Shown piece by piece: positions 1 to 12,695 of a stretch of DNA of 64,000 nt (the stretch's first letter is position 1; every line of letters begins with the position of its first letter). Both the position numbers and the translations under genes were made by a program. The stretch is from positions 1,555,538 through 1,619,537 of the forward strand of contig CACVBU010001154.1 in NCBI GenBank assembly GCA_902728285.1. The letters are read 5' to 3'. This stretch comes from Clytia hemisphaerica (taxonomy: Eukaryota > Cnidaria > Hydrozoa > Leptothecata > Clytiidae). Below the pieces are notes generated by a model. That model made no database searches and was not told the DNA's origin. It worked only from the letters and a program-made list of their open reading frames with translations.

Positions 1-152
1 TCGATTATCGAACCTGATCGAACAGTAATTGAACTTTACCGGAAAATCTTCAGTTTGATGTTTGATTATATCGCAGGTTCGATTAAGTTCGATCAGTCAG
101 CTCAATCAAACACATGGTTCGGTAATCGAACAGTTCGATTGACATCGCCTGG
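1..152. repeat. Right end of a CAATCGA-rich palindromic element
   Basis: The stretch is dense in TCGAT/ATCGA motifs and ends with CGATTGACATCGCCTGG. That ending matches the terminus of the complete copy at 32749-33329, which finishes CGATTGACATCCCCTGG. The left end lies outside the window. There is no coding content. Confidence 0.6.
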
Positions 153-440
153 CCGATGGAATGATAGATATTGGCCTGCTCTTTAAAGGTAGTAAAGTAG
201 TAAAATTAAAAAGAACAAATTTAAATTTAAAGAGAACAATTAAAATCACGTGTCCAAAACAAACTTGTAAAACAATTGAACAATCAAAATTAGCCATATT
301 TGGTTTGATTTTTTATTTTGACATGTGACATTTGTTTTGATTTTGTATCCGCTGCATACAGTTTGTTATGTCCTTTTAAGGTTTAGTGTGGGTGTCTGCT
401 AATAAACCGTCAGAGTGTAAAAAGAATGGGCAACAAGGTA

Positions 441-655
441 CCGTCAACTGCTCTAACTTGGGACGATTGGTCGAAACATGGGACTGCTGCATATCTGGTC
501 TGTATTTTCACTTACTGTAAAATCGAAAGAGAAATCGTGTATTTTTAAATACGCCGTTCCTTAACTCAAATCAAATGACTTTGAAGGTTCGGTGAAATGG
601 TGGCCGAATTGTCGTCCCATGTTTTGTCAGATAGTCCCAATTAGAGCAGTTGACG
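441..655. mobile_element. TA-flanked MITE (CCGTCAACTGC family), copy 1
   Basis: A 215-bp inverted-repeat element. The left end reads CCGTCAACTGCTCTAACTTG and the right end is its inverted counterpart (AGAGCAGTTGACG). It sits between TA dinucleotides at 439-440 and 656-657. The arms continue inward for about 40 bp, including a shared CATGGGAC. A second copy lies at 14250-14471. The TA duplication suggests mobilisation by a Tc1/mariner-like transposase; that is inferred, since no transposase is encoded here. Confidence 0.75.
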
Positions 656-657
656 TA

Positions 658-2636
658 ATAAATCAAAACTAATTGAGCTTCAATCAAACTTCACCGATCT
701 TGATACCCCTTTTTGCTAATCAGGATTTTCATTTTGAATCATTAAAAACTCCAGTGGTACCGTTGTTTTGTATGAGATTCCCATTTCCGCACGCTGGAAT
801 CTTTCCCCTATATCTATTTTGAGATATTTCTGGCAAGAGATTGGGGTGGGTTTGTTTTAATGGGATGCAGTTAGAGCAGTTATAAAGGAGTCAATGTTGT
901 GATTTGCTAGAAGGGCTATTAATTGATTACGTATAATATTGATTCTTTTACTGTTTTTAGCACTTACTACTTTCACTGGTGTGTAAACATTTATTTTATG
1001 ATTTTGAAAGATTTACGGTCAACCTAGAAATAATTAATATTAAAGGTCTCTATCATAGCATCAGAAAATAATTGAAGATTGAAAATAATTGCATCACTTT
1101 CAGTGAGGTTTAGTCAATTTATATCTGGTGGGAAAATTTGAGTGACAGGTGCGGTGGTGGTAAATAAATCCCCATATTCTATCTTGACCGAAGTCTGTAT
1201 CCTTAAGTTACGAGCTTTTCTTAATATATTTTTATATGGATTATTTTCACTTTCTCATGATTCAAAATAAATAAACAACACAAAAATTTGATTTTATTCA
1301 AACAAAGCTTTTCGAGTCTTAACTGCTCATCATCAGGTTAAAAATGAAATTTCTAGGTTAAAAAATGTATCTACATATCATACAAAAAGTTGATTCTAGA
1401 ATAAAAGGCTAATTAAATGAATTTTCAAAGGAGGCAATAAATCGTAAACCCCCCCCAATATGGATTATTGCGTTGAGATTTTGGAAAATCTCAAAGGGTA
1501 TTATTTCTTTAAAGTTGGCTAGTTTTTACCCTGCCATTTTCTAGTTCAGAAGCTGGAGCTCAACTACTAAACTGATTTTTGCCTTTAGTGGTCTCTTGGT
1601 TGTCCATGGGGTCAACTGATGCTTGTCTGAAGGTTAGACCTGCTGTTTGTGGGTCAAAAGTCACAGGGTAAATTTCCAAAAAAATTTATATCCTCAAACA
1701 ATATTCAAATTTGTTCTGGAAGAGCCCAATGATTTTGATGGTGGTGTACCATCATTCATCGATTCATATCAGAAAGATACAACAGATTTTTCTGACTAAT
1801 GTAGCCGTTTTCTCAATTTTAGAAAAATTCTACTGTTTATAGAAAGAAGTTGATATAAACTTTGCGCAAGTGAAATCATTTTTTCTTCTTCATTTTCAAA
1901 AAACTTTAAAATTTATAAAATTGTATATTGCAGTTCTCTGATTTATTCTGAATATAAAGATCTTTATTACGCTTATAAAAAGGAGTTTTTTAGTGGCATT
2001 TTTTAAAGAATCTTTTTGTTTTTAATGGATTGAGATTTTTCATAAGAAAACAGGGTACGACCTGTGTGTACAATACAATGTGTATATTTTGTGTAACGCT
2101 TCATTCAAAATCCATAATGCTATCACGTTTCACGTTTTCGTCGTTGATGTTCTAATATTATGCGAAATTTTCGACTTTAAGTCGTCTTGTTTTCATTATA
2201 AAGAAGAAGAGGTACTGAGATACTCGTTCCATTTTTACGAGGGGCGAAAAAAAACCTAACATTTTCTTAGAATACAAACTGAAAGTTCCGCGTGAAATTA
2301 CTAGCCAACCAGAACTAGTATTAGCCTACCATTATGTATAATATATAAACTCCCCAGTAGTGTTTAATTCGTGCGTAATCTTTTAAGTATTAAAAGCATT
2401 AAAAGGTTAAGTACATCCTATTAAACAGTTTAAGTATAATCCTTAGAATTGTGAGGGGAACAGAGGGGAAATGTAATCATTCAAGTCCCTAAGAACTGTG
2501 CAAAGACGTAAGTAGATATTAAAAGAAAGCAACGTCACCATCTGGAGCAAGACGTCAATTTAGGGAAAAGACCTTCCAAATTTAGGCCTAAAATGTGATG
2601 AACAACTTTCTTAGGGGATAAAATAGATGACAAATT
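658..2636. other. Non-coding stretch with a possible retroelement tail
   Basis: I see no gene. It is AT-rich intergenic DNA with a poly-C run near 1450. On the minus strand, 1262-1345 reads as a retroelement-like 3' end (TGATGATGAGCAGTTAAGAC, then AT-rich sequence), resembling the ends of Penelope or LINE copies. This is low confidence because no reverse transcriptase is attached. Confidence 0.4.
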
Positions 2637-2637
2637 A

Positions 2638-2923
2638 CACGCTTTTTTTATAAGAATGGATGGTTTAAATCGATTTCATCATGGATATTCTTACAGCATT
2701 CTAGCGGTTAGGATCCAAATTCAGACTAGATTTAACATTTAGTATATACGTCTCAAGCATAAAATAACATTTTGTGGGTGAACCTTACTTGGGGGTAATT
2801 GATAATTTATAATTGGCATTCTTAGCTTGAGTAGCAAAATCCCACTATGGTGATATTCTTAGCATTATTCTTAATTTTTTTGGCCATTTTCATCATATGG
2901 ACATTCTTATATAAATAAGCGTG
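2638..2923. mobile_element. CACGC(T)n MITE, copy 1
   Basis: Ends read CACGCTTTTTTTATAAGAAT and its imperfect inverse ACATTCTTATATAAATAAGC. The interior is built of repeated ATTCTTA motifs. It belongs to the family with copies at 7118-7410, 48128-48530 and 61857-62125; the last of these has clear TA target duplications. Confidence 0.7.
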
Positions 2924-3657
2924 CATGTGCTACAAGTGAATAGTATCAAGGACAATAAGGACTGTATATGGAATGGTATCATGCACATGAGCATGCGCAA
3001 ACATGCTATAATGTGCTTCTGCTCAATGCAGTGGTAACGTATGACGTAGCCTAAGTATAGCAAAAGATTAACAATTACTTTGGACGATTATAATTAATCC
3101 AGCGGTTTAAGGTTTTTTTCCTTGGTAGAGGCTTTCCGCTCGAGGTGAAGGAGATTACAACGTAGCCTTTGTACGTTTATTTAACGCTAAGATGAAATTC
3201 CTTATGCATCTTATAACGTCAACAGTAAAAAATAATACAGTTCTTTGAAAGCTATAAATAATGACTTCAAAGAAGTTCTGAGAAAAACTATAAACCTAAA
3301 CGTGTTAAAACATGTTGTCAGTAATGTTACCGCGAACGTTTTTAATCTTAACATCTAGAGTGCGTTTGTGAGATCAACGTGAGAGATATTATGGTAGCAA
3401 GGGAAATCTCAGACAAACCAGCTAATTCTTGATATTTCCCAATAACCTCTCCAGCTTGATAAATAGTATACTTAAAAAAATGTGAATGTCCATAAATTTT
3501 CGAGAAGAAACTTGAAAATGATTGATCTATATCGGATTTGCCAGGAAAAGGAATTCGAACAAGAGGTTGTCCTCAACGAAGCATCAATGGAAATAACATG
3601 GATCTCTAGCTAGATTCGAATCAGGAAATTGCAGGAAATAACAAGCTAGATGCTGAA
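2924..3657. other. Non-coding stretch
   Basis: I see nothing here beyond AT-rich sequence. There is no ORF with protein-like composition and no obvious repeat boundary. Confidence 0.4.
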
Positions 3658-5734
3658 TGGACCTACCTGATGATGAAAGTTAGATAGCAATGCAAGGAGA
3701 AAAATGAAAAAAAAATCAGTCAGAAAGCATAACGCAAGAAATTCATCATTGATTGATGGTAGGGGGAGAGGAAAGGGTTGTAGGGAAAAAAATAAATAGA
3801 AAGTTCTGGTCGCAAAAATCAGTTTTATTGACAATTGAATCATGCTTGATGGTGAGCATTGTTATCAATAATGTTTTTGTGTGAAAAACATAGAAAATAT
3901 AAGGAAAGAATCCAATGAAAATCTGCAAAAACGGCGATTTCCGGAATTTTCAACCGGAAAAAAAATTTTCTCAAAAATCGAACTCGGCCATGTTTTGAGC
4001 ATTGCGAATACGCATCTTTCTGCAAAAAATCAGAAAAAACTAAAAATAAAAATTCGAGAAAATGTCAAAAAACCGGTTTTCCGGCATATTTCCGGCATTT
4101 TCGGCCGGAAAAAAAAGTTTTTCGAAAATCGGGGGCTCCGTCACATTAGGGTATTGGTCATATTGCGTCAGTGTGCAAAATTTCATAAAAAAATATAAAG
4201 TACAGCTCGAGAAATTCAAGAAATACTGTCTTTCCGGCGAAAATGGGTTGTTTCCAGCGACTTTTAAAATAGTTTCTGGCTTCAAAAATCAATTTTATTG
4301 AAAATTGAAACATGCTTGATGGTGGGCATTGCTATTAATAATGTTTTTCAATGAAAAAACAGGATTTGAATGAAAAAACAACCAATTATAAGGAAAAAGT
4401 CCAATGAAAATCTAGAAAAACGGCGATTTCCGGCATATTTCAGGCATTTTCGACCATTTTCTCAAAAATCGGTCTCGGCCATGTTTTGGGCATTGTTAAT
4501 ACGCATCTTTGAGCAAAAAATCAGAAAAAACTAATGATAAAATCTCGAGAAAATGCCAAAAAAACAGTTTTTCCGGTATATTTCCGGCATTTTCGGCCGG
4601 AAATGAATTTTTTTCGAAAATCGGGCTTCGTCACAATTTAGGTATTGACATTTTGCATCAGTGTGCAAAATTTCATGAAAAAATAGAAGTACAGCTCAAG
4701 AAATTCAAGAAATACCGTTTTTCCGGCGAAAATCGGCTGTTCCGACGATTTTTAGAAAGTTCCGGCTTCAAAAATCAGATTTATTGACAATTGAATCATG
4801 CTTGACCGTGGACATTGCTATTAATAATGTTTTTGTGTGAAAAAACAACGAAATATAAGGAAAAAGTCTGATGAAAATCTGCAAAAACGGCGATTTCCGG
4901 TATATTTCCGGCATTTTCGACCGGTAAAGATTTTTTCTCAAAAATCGGACTCAGCCAAGTTTTGGGCATTGCTAATACGCATCTATGTGCAAAAAATCAG
5001 AAAAAACTAATGATGAAATCTTGAGAAAATGCCAAAAAACCGGTTTTTCCGGCATATTTCCGGCATTTTCGGCCGGAAAAGTACGTTAATTGAAAATCAG
5101 GCTCTGTCATATTTTAGGTATTGCCATTTTGCATCAGTGTGCAAAATTTCATGAAAAAATATAAAGTACAGCTCGAGAAATTCAAGAAATACCGTTTTTT
5201 CCGGCGAAAATAGGCTGTTCCGGCGATTTTTAGAAAGTTCCGGCTTCAAAAATCACTTTTATTGACAATTAAACCATGCTTGATGGTGGGCATTGCTATC
5301 AATAATGTTTTTGTGTGAAAAAACAACGAAATATAAGGAAAAAGTCCGATGAAAATCTGCAAAAACGGCGATTTCCGGGATATTTCCGGCATTTTCAGCC
5401 GGAATAGAATTTTTCTCAAAAATCGGACTAGACCATGTTTTAGACATTGTTAATACGCATTTTTGTGCAAAAAATCAGAAAAAACTAATGATGAAATCTC
5501 GAGAAAATGCCAAAAAACCGGTTTTTCCGGCATATTTCCGGCATTTTCGGCCGGAAATGAATTTTTTTCGAAAATCGGGCTCCGTCACATTTTGGGCATT
5601 ACCATTTTGCATCTTTGTGCCAAAAATTAGGAAAAACTAATGAGCCAATCCCAAGAAAAGCTAGTAACGAACGGACGAACGAACGAACGAACGAACAGAG
5701 GTTAATTTATAGGACCTCCACCGGGGTAGGTCCA
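3658..5734. mobile_element. TIR element carrying four ~480-bp tandem repeats
   Basis: The boundaries are short inverted repeats, TGGACCTACC at 3658 and GGTAGGTCCA ending at 5734. Inside, a unit starting with the motif TTTATTGACAATTGAA and rich in TTTCCGGCATTTTCGGCCGG repeats about four times, with starts near 3813, 4284, 4769 and 5249 (period 471-485 bp). An (ACGA)n microsatellite lies just inside the right end at about 5672-5697. A shorter inverted copy with only about two units is at 50028-51127. The apparent ORFs here are repeats of one non-coding unit and differ between units. Superfamily unknown; it is non-autonomous as seen. Confidence 0.75.
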
Positions 5735-6137
5735 AAAATGTGATTTTTAATATGTCGAATCTACTGTGCCACCCTATAACCTTTTGCCGTAATGACGAAT
5801 ATTAATGATAATCGACTCGAGGAAAGGAATGTCAACACAACAGCCTCGCAAGCTCGGTCGTTACTTGACATCGGGAAATATTTCTCAGCACAGCCAAAAG
5901 GCCAAAAGCGGGACCGGATAAGCTGTTCCGGAAAAATGAGCTGTACTTTGAAATGAGGTCAGTCTTTTATAAACTGAACTTTGACCTATGTCGAGAACAG
6001 TGTCGGTTTGGAAATTTCCCCCAAACTTGCTTTACTGGTTTTTCGCGACAAAAAGGAATATTTACTCAGTCGTAAGTATTTAACATCTCAACTCAACTTA
6101 GCAAACACAAACACAAATCATAAGCCTCAAATTACTA

Positions 6138-6363
6138 CCGTAAGTTAATGTAATATCGACATCCCTCTTCTATTTTCGACATCCTTTTTAGAGATAGGAA
6201 TAATATGAAGGTCGGAATCGCTGATGGAAAGTATCTTTTTTGCTTAGCGATCAGGGAGGAAAAAATCTTTTGTCTACCAGTGATCCCGACTTTCCTACTC
6301 TTCCTATCTCTAAAAAGGGTGTCGAAATTAGAAGAGGGATGTCGACATTAGACGAACTTACGG
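6138..6363. mobile_element. TA-flanked MITE with ~65-bp inverted repeats (CCGTAAGTT family)
   Basis: A 226-bp element. The left arm begins CCGTAAGTTAATGTAATATC and the right arm ends with its inverse, finishing AACTTACGG. TA occurs on both sides (6136-6137 and 6364-6365). The arms match, with a few substitutions, through the motif TTTTTAGAGATAGGAA. The ORF reading across it has no protein character. Confidence 0.8.
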
Positions 6364-6829
6364 TATGGAGTTGGCGTGAATCGAAACTTTTGTTTACCAG
6401 TTATATCCATCAGGGTTTTCCCCAATTTATGTTTTTGAAACATATCCAATGTCAATTTCATAAGCAGGTAAACAAAAAGAGCCATTGAAGGTTAAAAAAT
6501 GTCAATAGCTCTTAAGGGAATTGTAAGTTATTGATTTTCTTGGATCTATTGTGAAAGAAGGAATTAAAATGTCACAACGAAACCGGAATATGATATAACA
6601 TGTTATGACTGATTTTGACTTTTGGATAATGTTTTGTTTGACTTATTTTGAAGACATTAGAAGACAAAACTTACAGTCAAAAATGCTTCTGAATACTAAA
6701 CAAACTTATTGGACAATGCCAAAGACAAAAGAATGACTCTTTTTATACAAGTTGCATGTCCTGAAAAACGATACTTTTGTTTTGATCTTGCAGACCTACT
6801 CTAGGGTTAACCATCATCCCGCTAATTAA

Positions 6830-7050
6830 TTTTTCGAAAATTTTCCACCCAGGACATTCTTATTCCAACCACCCCCCCCCGCTTATTAATTTTTTGGAAA
6901 ATGTTTTTAAAAGTTCCCTTTTTAGTCCCAATTATGCTGTATTAGCCTCCTTTTCAAAAATTTTCCACGCAGGACATTTTTATTCCAAACCCCCCTCCCC
7001 CCGCTTATTAAGTTTTGAGAATTTTTTCAACCCCTCCCCCCCCGGCTATT
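6830..7050. repeat. C-rich tandem repeat
   Basis: Units of roughly 120 bp alternate poly-C runs with CGCTTATTAATTTTTTGGAAAA and TTTTCCACGCAGGACATT. Related C/G-rich blocks occur at 13400-13450, 15590-15830, 18090-18190 and, inverted, at 59090-59360. Confidence 0.6.
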
Positions 7051-7117
7051 ATGTACCCGAGAGTATGTTGTTTTGCAGCAAGCTGGACATTAAGCGTTGA
7101 ATCTGCCTGAATACATA

Positions 7118-7410
7118 CACGCTTTTAAAAGAATGGCGAATGGCGTCTTCCTATTTAATCATGGATATTCTTAACTTCTTGTGAAAAATCACCCTGAAGT
7201 ATTAGGCCCAAATCTAGCAAACAATGTACCTCAAGTAAAAATTTGGCATTTTTCTGAAACTATTTAACATTGCTTTGACAATTTACAAGCAAACTGCTCT
7301 AAAAATGATATTCTTAGGCTCCATTGCCAGATTCCATGATGGTGGTATTTTTGTTTTTTGACCAATTTTATCATGAATATTTTTTTCAAAAGTATATTCT
7401 TATAAAATCA
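7118..7410. mobile_element. CACGC(T)n MITE, decayed copy 2
   Basis: Begins CACGCTTTTAAAAGAATGG after a TA and ends near TATTCTTATAAAATC. The interior ATTCTTA and ATCATGGATATTC motifs match the copies at 2638 and 48128. Confidence 0.6.
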
Positions 7411-9475
7411 AAACCAATCAATGCTTGCTTCTAAGAATGTTAAGCTTGTCACAGATGATTAAATTCTATCTGAGGTTTTGTATAATTTCAACAACTGTTA
7501 AAGTGGTGCGATATTTTGTCAAAATTCACAGCAGCTTTCAATGTGGTTGCAAAAGTTCTTAACCACTATGGTGAGAAAGCAGAAAAAGGGGAATTCAAAA
7601 ACGATCAAGTTTATACAGCATGTCTCAGCTCAGCGACCAACTTATCAGCTAAATACATGCTTTGATAAAACGTGTACTGTAGCATATAGGTACTGCTTTC
7701 GCATTAGAAAATTCATTCTTCTGATTTCGGAATTTGAGTGAGAATTTAAAAGCCAGAAAGAGAGTTTAACGAAATGTGGTGTTATTCCAAAAATGAATCC
7801 TTTTTCTTTAATACCATTCCCTTCGCTTGAACCCGGCTCTTTACATAATACATACGTCCATTTCGTCGGCCGATTTCAGAAAACTCAGATCAATATCTCG
7901 CGTCAATATGGCGGCTTTCCAAATTTTGTGAACTGTTGCGATTTTGGCCAGACTGTTGCCTGCGTAGTGCTAAGAGCATTTTAAATATGTATCGGTCGAC
8001 ATAAGTGACGTATGTAAGGAGCTCTGTTAGACCTTAAGAGATTCCAGCTTCACAAATCGCCGACTCCACCTATTTAAGGATTTGATTTTTATAAAACTTT
8101 CTATTTCAATTACTTGCATTATCAAAGAGTTTCGAGATTTTTCTTTCTGTAAAATTTCATATACCTTATCGGTCCTTTTTACGCAGGTCCTAATTTAACG
8201 CCGGCCCCTTTTACGCCGGCCCTTATTATGCCACGAGCTCAAAATAAAGCCAATAAGGGCTGATAAAGTAACTCAAACTCATCTGTACAAATTGCTGAAG
8301 AATTCAATAAAAATAAAACAATTTTAACTCCATGGGTAATGTAAAAATTTGAGTGTTTTAAGCTATTGTGTTTAAAGTCAGAAGTTCCATAGAGGAATCT
8401 TCAACCTTTCTCAAACAAGAAACGGCGAAACCTACAGATTTGCACCGGTTTTAGAATGCCAGATCGAATCTAACGCTTTCTTGATTTTCACGTGGCGTAT
8501 TTTTTGAACTCAGATTTTACTTTCAATCTGGCATTTCTGTAAAGACCACGCGGGAAATGCGCTTTGAATGAGAAATAAGTAGCTTCATTCCATTCAATTA
8601 CCAACTCAATGATGGTCTTTAGCCTCGTCATCGTGACATTCGGTTCATAAAGGCGAAGGCGTACGAGAAAGATACATGAGAAATGATGCTGTCAACCAGT
8701 GTCAACGAAAGTTTTTAAACCCACACAGGTCGTATGAGCAAGAATGACCTTTTTGCACAAATTTTCCAAACAAATCTATGAGTACATTTTCCAGGAAAGG
8801 AAATATTACTTTCTCAAAAAAAATCACTCATTTTTGAGAGTAAAAAATGATAGATGGCACTCTAATCAACAAAAAGGTTGTCTGTTCAATTTCGTTACGG
8901 AGAGATGAGATGGTGTTCGTAGATAAATAACCAGTCACCATTTCTCGGTATTTTATTATCAAATGCCTATCGCATGAACATCAGTTATTACATTAAAAGA
9001 TATTTCAATTGATTAGTAACCTACCGTCCAAATGGGTTAAATAGGTGTCCTGGATTTAACTCCACCCTCAACTTCAGACGTATTCAAAGCTGCAAAGCGT
9101 CACTGGGTCAATTAAAAATGACCATGTAAATTGTAAAAGTTTTCAACTGGCTCCAATCAATATCGTTGCATAAAATGAAAATATTTTTAGGCTAGATTGC
9201 TAGGTCAAAAATTGATTCAAGGTACATTGTGTGATGAAGGGGTATTTTTCAATTTTTCATTTTCATGCGTATGTAAGTAAGTGTAGGGGACTTCAAGACT
9301 CTTCTAGAAATAATAAGATCCTGGGGAGAAGGCGTCATTATTGAGATTTTAAAAGTACGAAGTTGAATTTTTGAATCTGTCATTCAAGTTCGTTTTAAAA
9401 TGTTGGCTACACGATTTTTAAAAGAATTGGAAGCAAAGAAGAAAACTTACGCCCTTGAGATTTTAAGGTGGACTG
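7411..9475. other. Non-coding stretch
   Basis: I see no supportable gene or element boundary across about 2 kb. Short ORFs here lack recognisable domains and have AT-driven composition. Confidence 0.4.
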
Positions 9476-9723
9476 CACGTTTTTTTATAAGAACAAACTA
9501 TATAAGAACATAACGCTTCGATGGCCAAAATGTTAAGAACAAGTTAAGAACATTTTAAGGCTTGCCGGCCTCGAAAAAAGCCTATTTCTTAGGAAAATGG
9601 ACAAAAAGTTCATAAAAAATGGGAAAAATAAGAACATGTTAAGAACATTTTTAGGCTTGAAACTCAAAAATTAAGGACATTTGAAGGCTTCAAAAATTTG
9701 TGATGTTCTTATTAAAAACCGTG
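9476..9723. mobile_element. MITE related to the CACGC(T)n family
   Basis: 248 bp. The left end CACGTTTTTTTATAAGAACA is matched by the inverted right end TGTTCTTATTAAAAACCGTG. The interior repeats TTAAGAACATTTT and AGGCTT motifs. Likely a diverged subfamily of the copies at 2638, 48128 and 61857. Confidence 0.65.
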
Positions 9724-10039
9724 TAATAAAAAGTAGGACAAATTGATTTTGCGTAGTATTTTAATAAGATAGATCAAATTATTGCAATACTTTTGCAATA
9801 CTTGTCTGATCAGTTACGTCAAACAACAAATCAAAGAATTTCAAATCAAATCAAATGCATTTTTCTAATTGACGAAATTACACAATTCTATTTACATTTC
9901 AAATTGTTTGGATTCCTGGTTTAGGAGGTAAAGGATATTCGAAAAATTAAATATTGTGACTAAGACTTAGCCCTCTCATTCATAACTACATATGAGCACT
10001 CTTACTATCCACCGTGTGGAAACCATTCTCTCAGCAAGC

Positions 10040-10315
10040 CTTATGGCGAGGTTTGCGAGGTGATGGGTACTTATGTCAGAGCGAAAGTTCCAAAATCGAC
10101 CCTTTGAGACTCGCTTTGAGAGAGAATGAGTTTCGACGTTTTCGCGACCCTTTGAGAAACTATTTTTCCAATTTTCACCTAAAAAGTACCACATTTTATG
10201 ACCTTTAGAGGGAGTCGATTTTTGATATTTCGTAATTTTATGAAGCTTAAAGAAGGGAACCTTATGGCTCGCACGTACCCGGCACCCATTTTGCCCGAGT
10301 ACCCCCCCCCCCGGG
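10040..10315. repeat. GGCGAGGTTTGCGAGG / CCCTTTGAGA repeat, copy 1
   Basis: Contains GCGAGGTTTGCGAGGTGATG, several CCCTTTGAGA motifs and a terminal GCCCGAGTACC followed by poly-C. An inverted relative is at 23775-24085, with the corresponding CACCTCGCCAAACC and GGCAAAATGGGTGCTGGGTA. Short ORFs on both strands are fortuitous. Confidence 0.55.
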
Positions 10316-10409
10316 CCTTATGGACAGAAAAAGGGCTTTCAGAAGGGCTTTAACCAAATCAGGGGCCGCGGCTCCACTTTGAAAGTGATAGGGCCATGAT
10401 ATTATGACG

Positions 10410-10500
10410 AAGGAGGCGCCACCATGGTTGTCGCCGACGGACGAAAATTTTTGAATTTTAGCCCTTCTAGATCGCCTAAAACAGATTTGTTTTAACGTTA
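10410..10500. repeat. Short dispersed repeat (AAGGAGGCGC type)
   Basis: About 90 bp starting AAGGAGGCGCCACCATGGTT, similar to 31760-31850 (AAGGAGGCGCAACCATGGTT). The embedded ATG in a Kozak-like context is not followed by a convincing ORF. Confidence 0.4.
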
Positions 10501-10605
10501 TTAAACAAAATATGGCTTGATTAGTACATTTTTTTTACATACTTAGAAAAAATGTGGTCGGGCCAAGGCCCGGGTGCCCCTGGTGGCGCAGTCCCTGCAA
10601 GTAGC

Positions 10606-11095
10606 CTACACAATAGACAGCTCCAGGTTTTTTGTTGTCTGTACACAGATCAAGGATCTACGGCTAATTTAATTGGGTCTGTTGTCATTATCTTCTTTCA
10701 TTTGAGATTTTTCAAACCGACCGCTGCGATATAGTGTTGGTGAGAGAAGGGAGACTATGAGAGAAGTATTGTTATTATTAAAAAATACTTCATCGCAGAG
10801 GTTTCCGTGCGGGAATTTTCTTATCAAACAGACAATGCACACAGGGTGCACTACAAATTTCCCTTCGACTGTGAACAGCTTTGTATTCATAAAAAGTAAG
10901 AAAAATCTGCCGTATGATGGGGAAATTTTCTGTGACAGGTCTTTTCCCGAACGACACCTACCTTTTTTATAAGAACCATTATGATATATCATGGTACAGT
11001 ATACGATCCATGATCATAAAATATGTTAAGTAAAATATCTCCTTTTGTTCGAAGCAAAACACGGACATATAAACAGAGAACTGTCTATTGTGTAG
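10606..11095. repeat. Inverted repeat, possible MITE
   Basis: CTACACAATAGACAG at 10606 is mirrored by CTGTCTATTGTGTAG ending at 11095. The interior shows no homology I recognise. The ORFs at 10669-10992 (minus) and 10757-10972 (plus) overlap on opposite strands and have no domain character. Confidence 0.4.
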
Positions 11096-11243
11096 TTCAA
11101 CAATGAAATAAGTCTGTTTTCAAGGCTTCAAAACAATCGACATACTCAGAAATCAATCAATTCTTCTTCTGAAGCGAACTTCATATGACCTGATGAAAAT
11201 TTTTTCTGAAAGTTAGAATTAATTAAGGCAAACTTGTTAAGGT

Positions 11244-11406
11244 AAGGGACCATACGTACGCAGTGAAGGGGGGGAAGGGGGGTTTAGCAAAAGCATATCT
11301 ATTGTTTAAATGACATCATTTCTATTGTTCTCTGCGTACAAGGGGGGAGGGGGTATCAAATTTTTGGAAAAAACTTTGCGTACGTACTATATGGACGGCC
11401 CCTAAG
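11244..11406. mobile_element. hAT-like MITE (GGGGCCGTCC...GTACGTACGC type)
   Basis: About 163 bp. The left end AAGGGACCATACGTACGCAG matches the inverted right end, which on the minus strand reads TTAGGGGCCGTCCATATAGT. Short G-rich runs lie just inside both ends. GGGGCCGTCC-type ends are common among invertebrate hAT-like MITEs; the superfamily is inferred. Confidence 0.6.
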
Positions 11407-12489
11407 TCTACAAAAGGAAAAATCCATGTAGAGAAATTTTATACCCAGCAGCGAAGCATTAGAATGCATCAAGAAGGGAAACTAACCCGTTTACATTAAC
11501 CCAAAGATGGGTTTTCGAAAGGAAAAATCATCACCACTTTTTTTGTCACCACCAAACCGCATGTTGTGCTCTTAGAACAATGAGAAGAGAAAAATATGCG
11601 GGTCATCATCCAAAGTCCAACGGATACAATAAAAATGCAGCGATGGGCAAAAGGCAATCCCAAAGAGTCTTAAAGACAGGAAAACTGTGGCGAAACATTT
11701 CTTTCTCTTAAGAGCATTGTTACTTTCCTAAAAGAGGGGAAAAAGGGTAAAATTCTTAGAGAAGTTTTGACAAATACCAAACGGTATCAAATTCATAATC
11801 TTATGAGTGTGCTTTCGACCACTATGTTATTTCGTGTTTCATTGCACATAATACATTTTTAACAAAGAAAGTGCAAAAAAACCAACGTCATTTCGAAATA
11901 CTAGGAATAGCCTAAATAAATATCTCCTATCGACAGTCATATGATGATCAACATGAAAGGCACGTTCAAACTAGTATCCGTCACAAGATTTTGAACCAAA
12001 TAACCGTAGGAATTCCCCAAATTTGGAAAAACCAACAATTATAACGGAAATCCAAAGGGGGTGGATCTTACACCATTCCTACGAGATTTATTAGGTCGCT
12101 ACCACCTTTTACTACACACGTAATTCGATCGAAAATCGTACTTATAAATTAAACCTTGCACCACAAAAAGCTTGACGAATGAAAGAAGATTACATTTAAA
12201 CTTTAATGAGCTAAAATGACTTAAAGATTTAGATTTAACACACAGACACAAAGATTTAACTTAGATTAATGTTTATTGAACATCTACCTAGTTGGCCAGA
12301 AAACGCTAGCAAAAAGGTAATTTTGGTCATGTGAAACGAGAATGGTCAATCAACAGTCGTTTAGTTGGGTTAAGTCACATTGCCATTCCACGACTACCCC
12401 CAATGTTGTTGAACACTTTCTAACACGGATTTTGATCACTAGAACTTCTATAGACGTATAAGTAAACGGTCAATATAGATCCATGCTTA
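11407..12489. other. Non-coding stretch
   Basis: I see no gene, tandem repeat or element boundary that I can support. Confidence 0.4.
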
Positions 12490-12646
12490 CAGTTGACGCT
12501 CTCTAATTGAACGCTCCATTATTCGATAATATCAAAAGTCACAGTCAACAAGAAACTTTCATAAACGACGCTCTACTACTCGATACGCTCGACTATTCGA
12601 TAAAAATCCAACCCCCCTCGAAAATCGAATTAGAGAGCGTCAACTG
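12490..12646. mobile_element. Short MITE with perfect 19-bp inverted repeats
   Basis: CAGTTGACGCTCTCTAATT at 12490 and AATTAGAGAGCGTCAACTG ending at 12646 are exact inverted repeats. The interior repeats ATTCGATAA and CTCGATACGCTC motifs. CAGT-type ends fit hAT-like MITEs. I cannot see a convincing target duplication. Confidence 0.65.
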
Positions 12647-12695
12647 ATCCAGATTGACACACGACGTTGCTTCATCGATGGACCTTAATTGTTTG

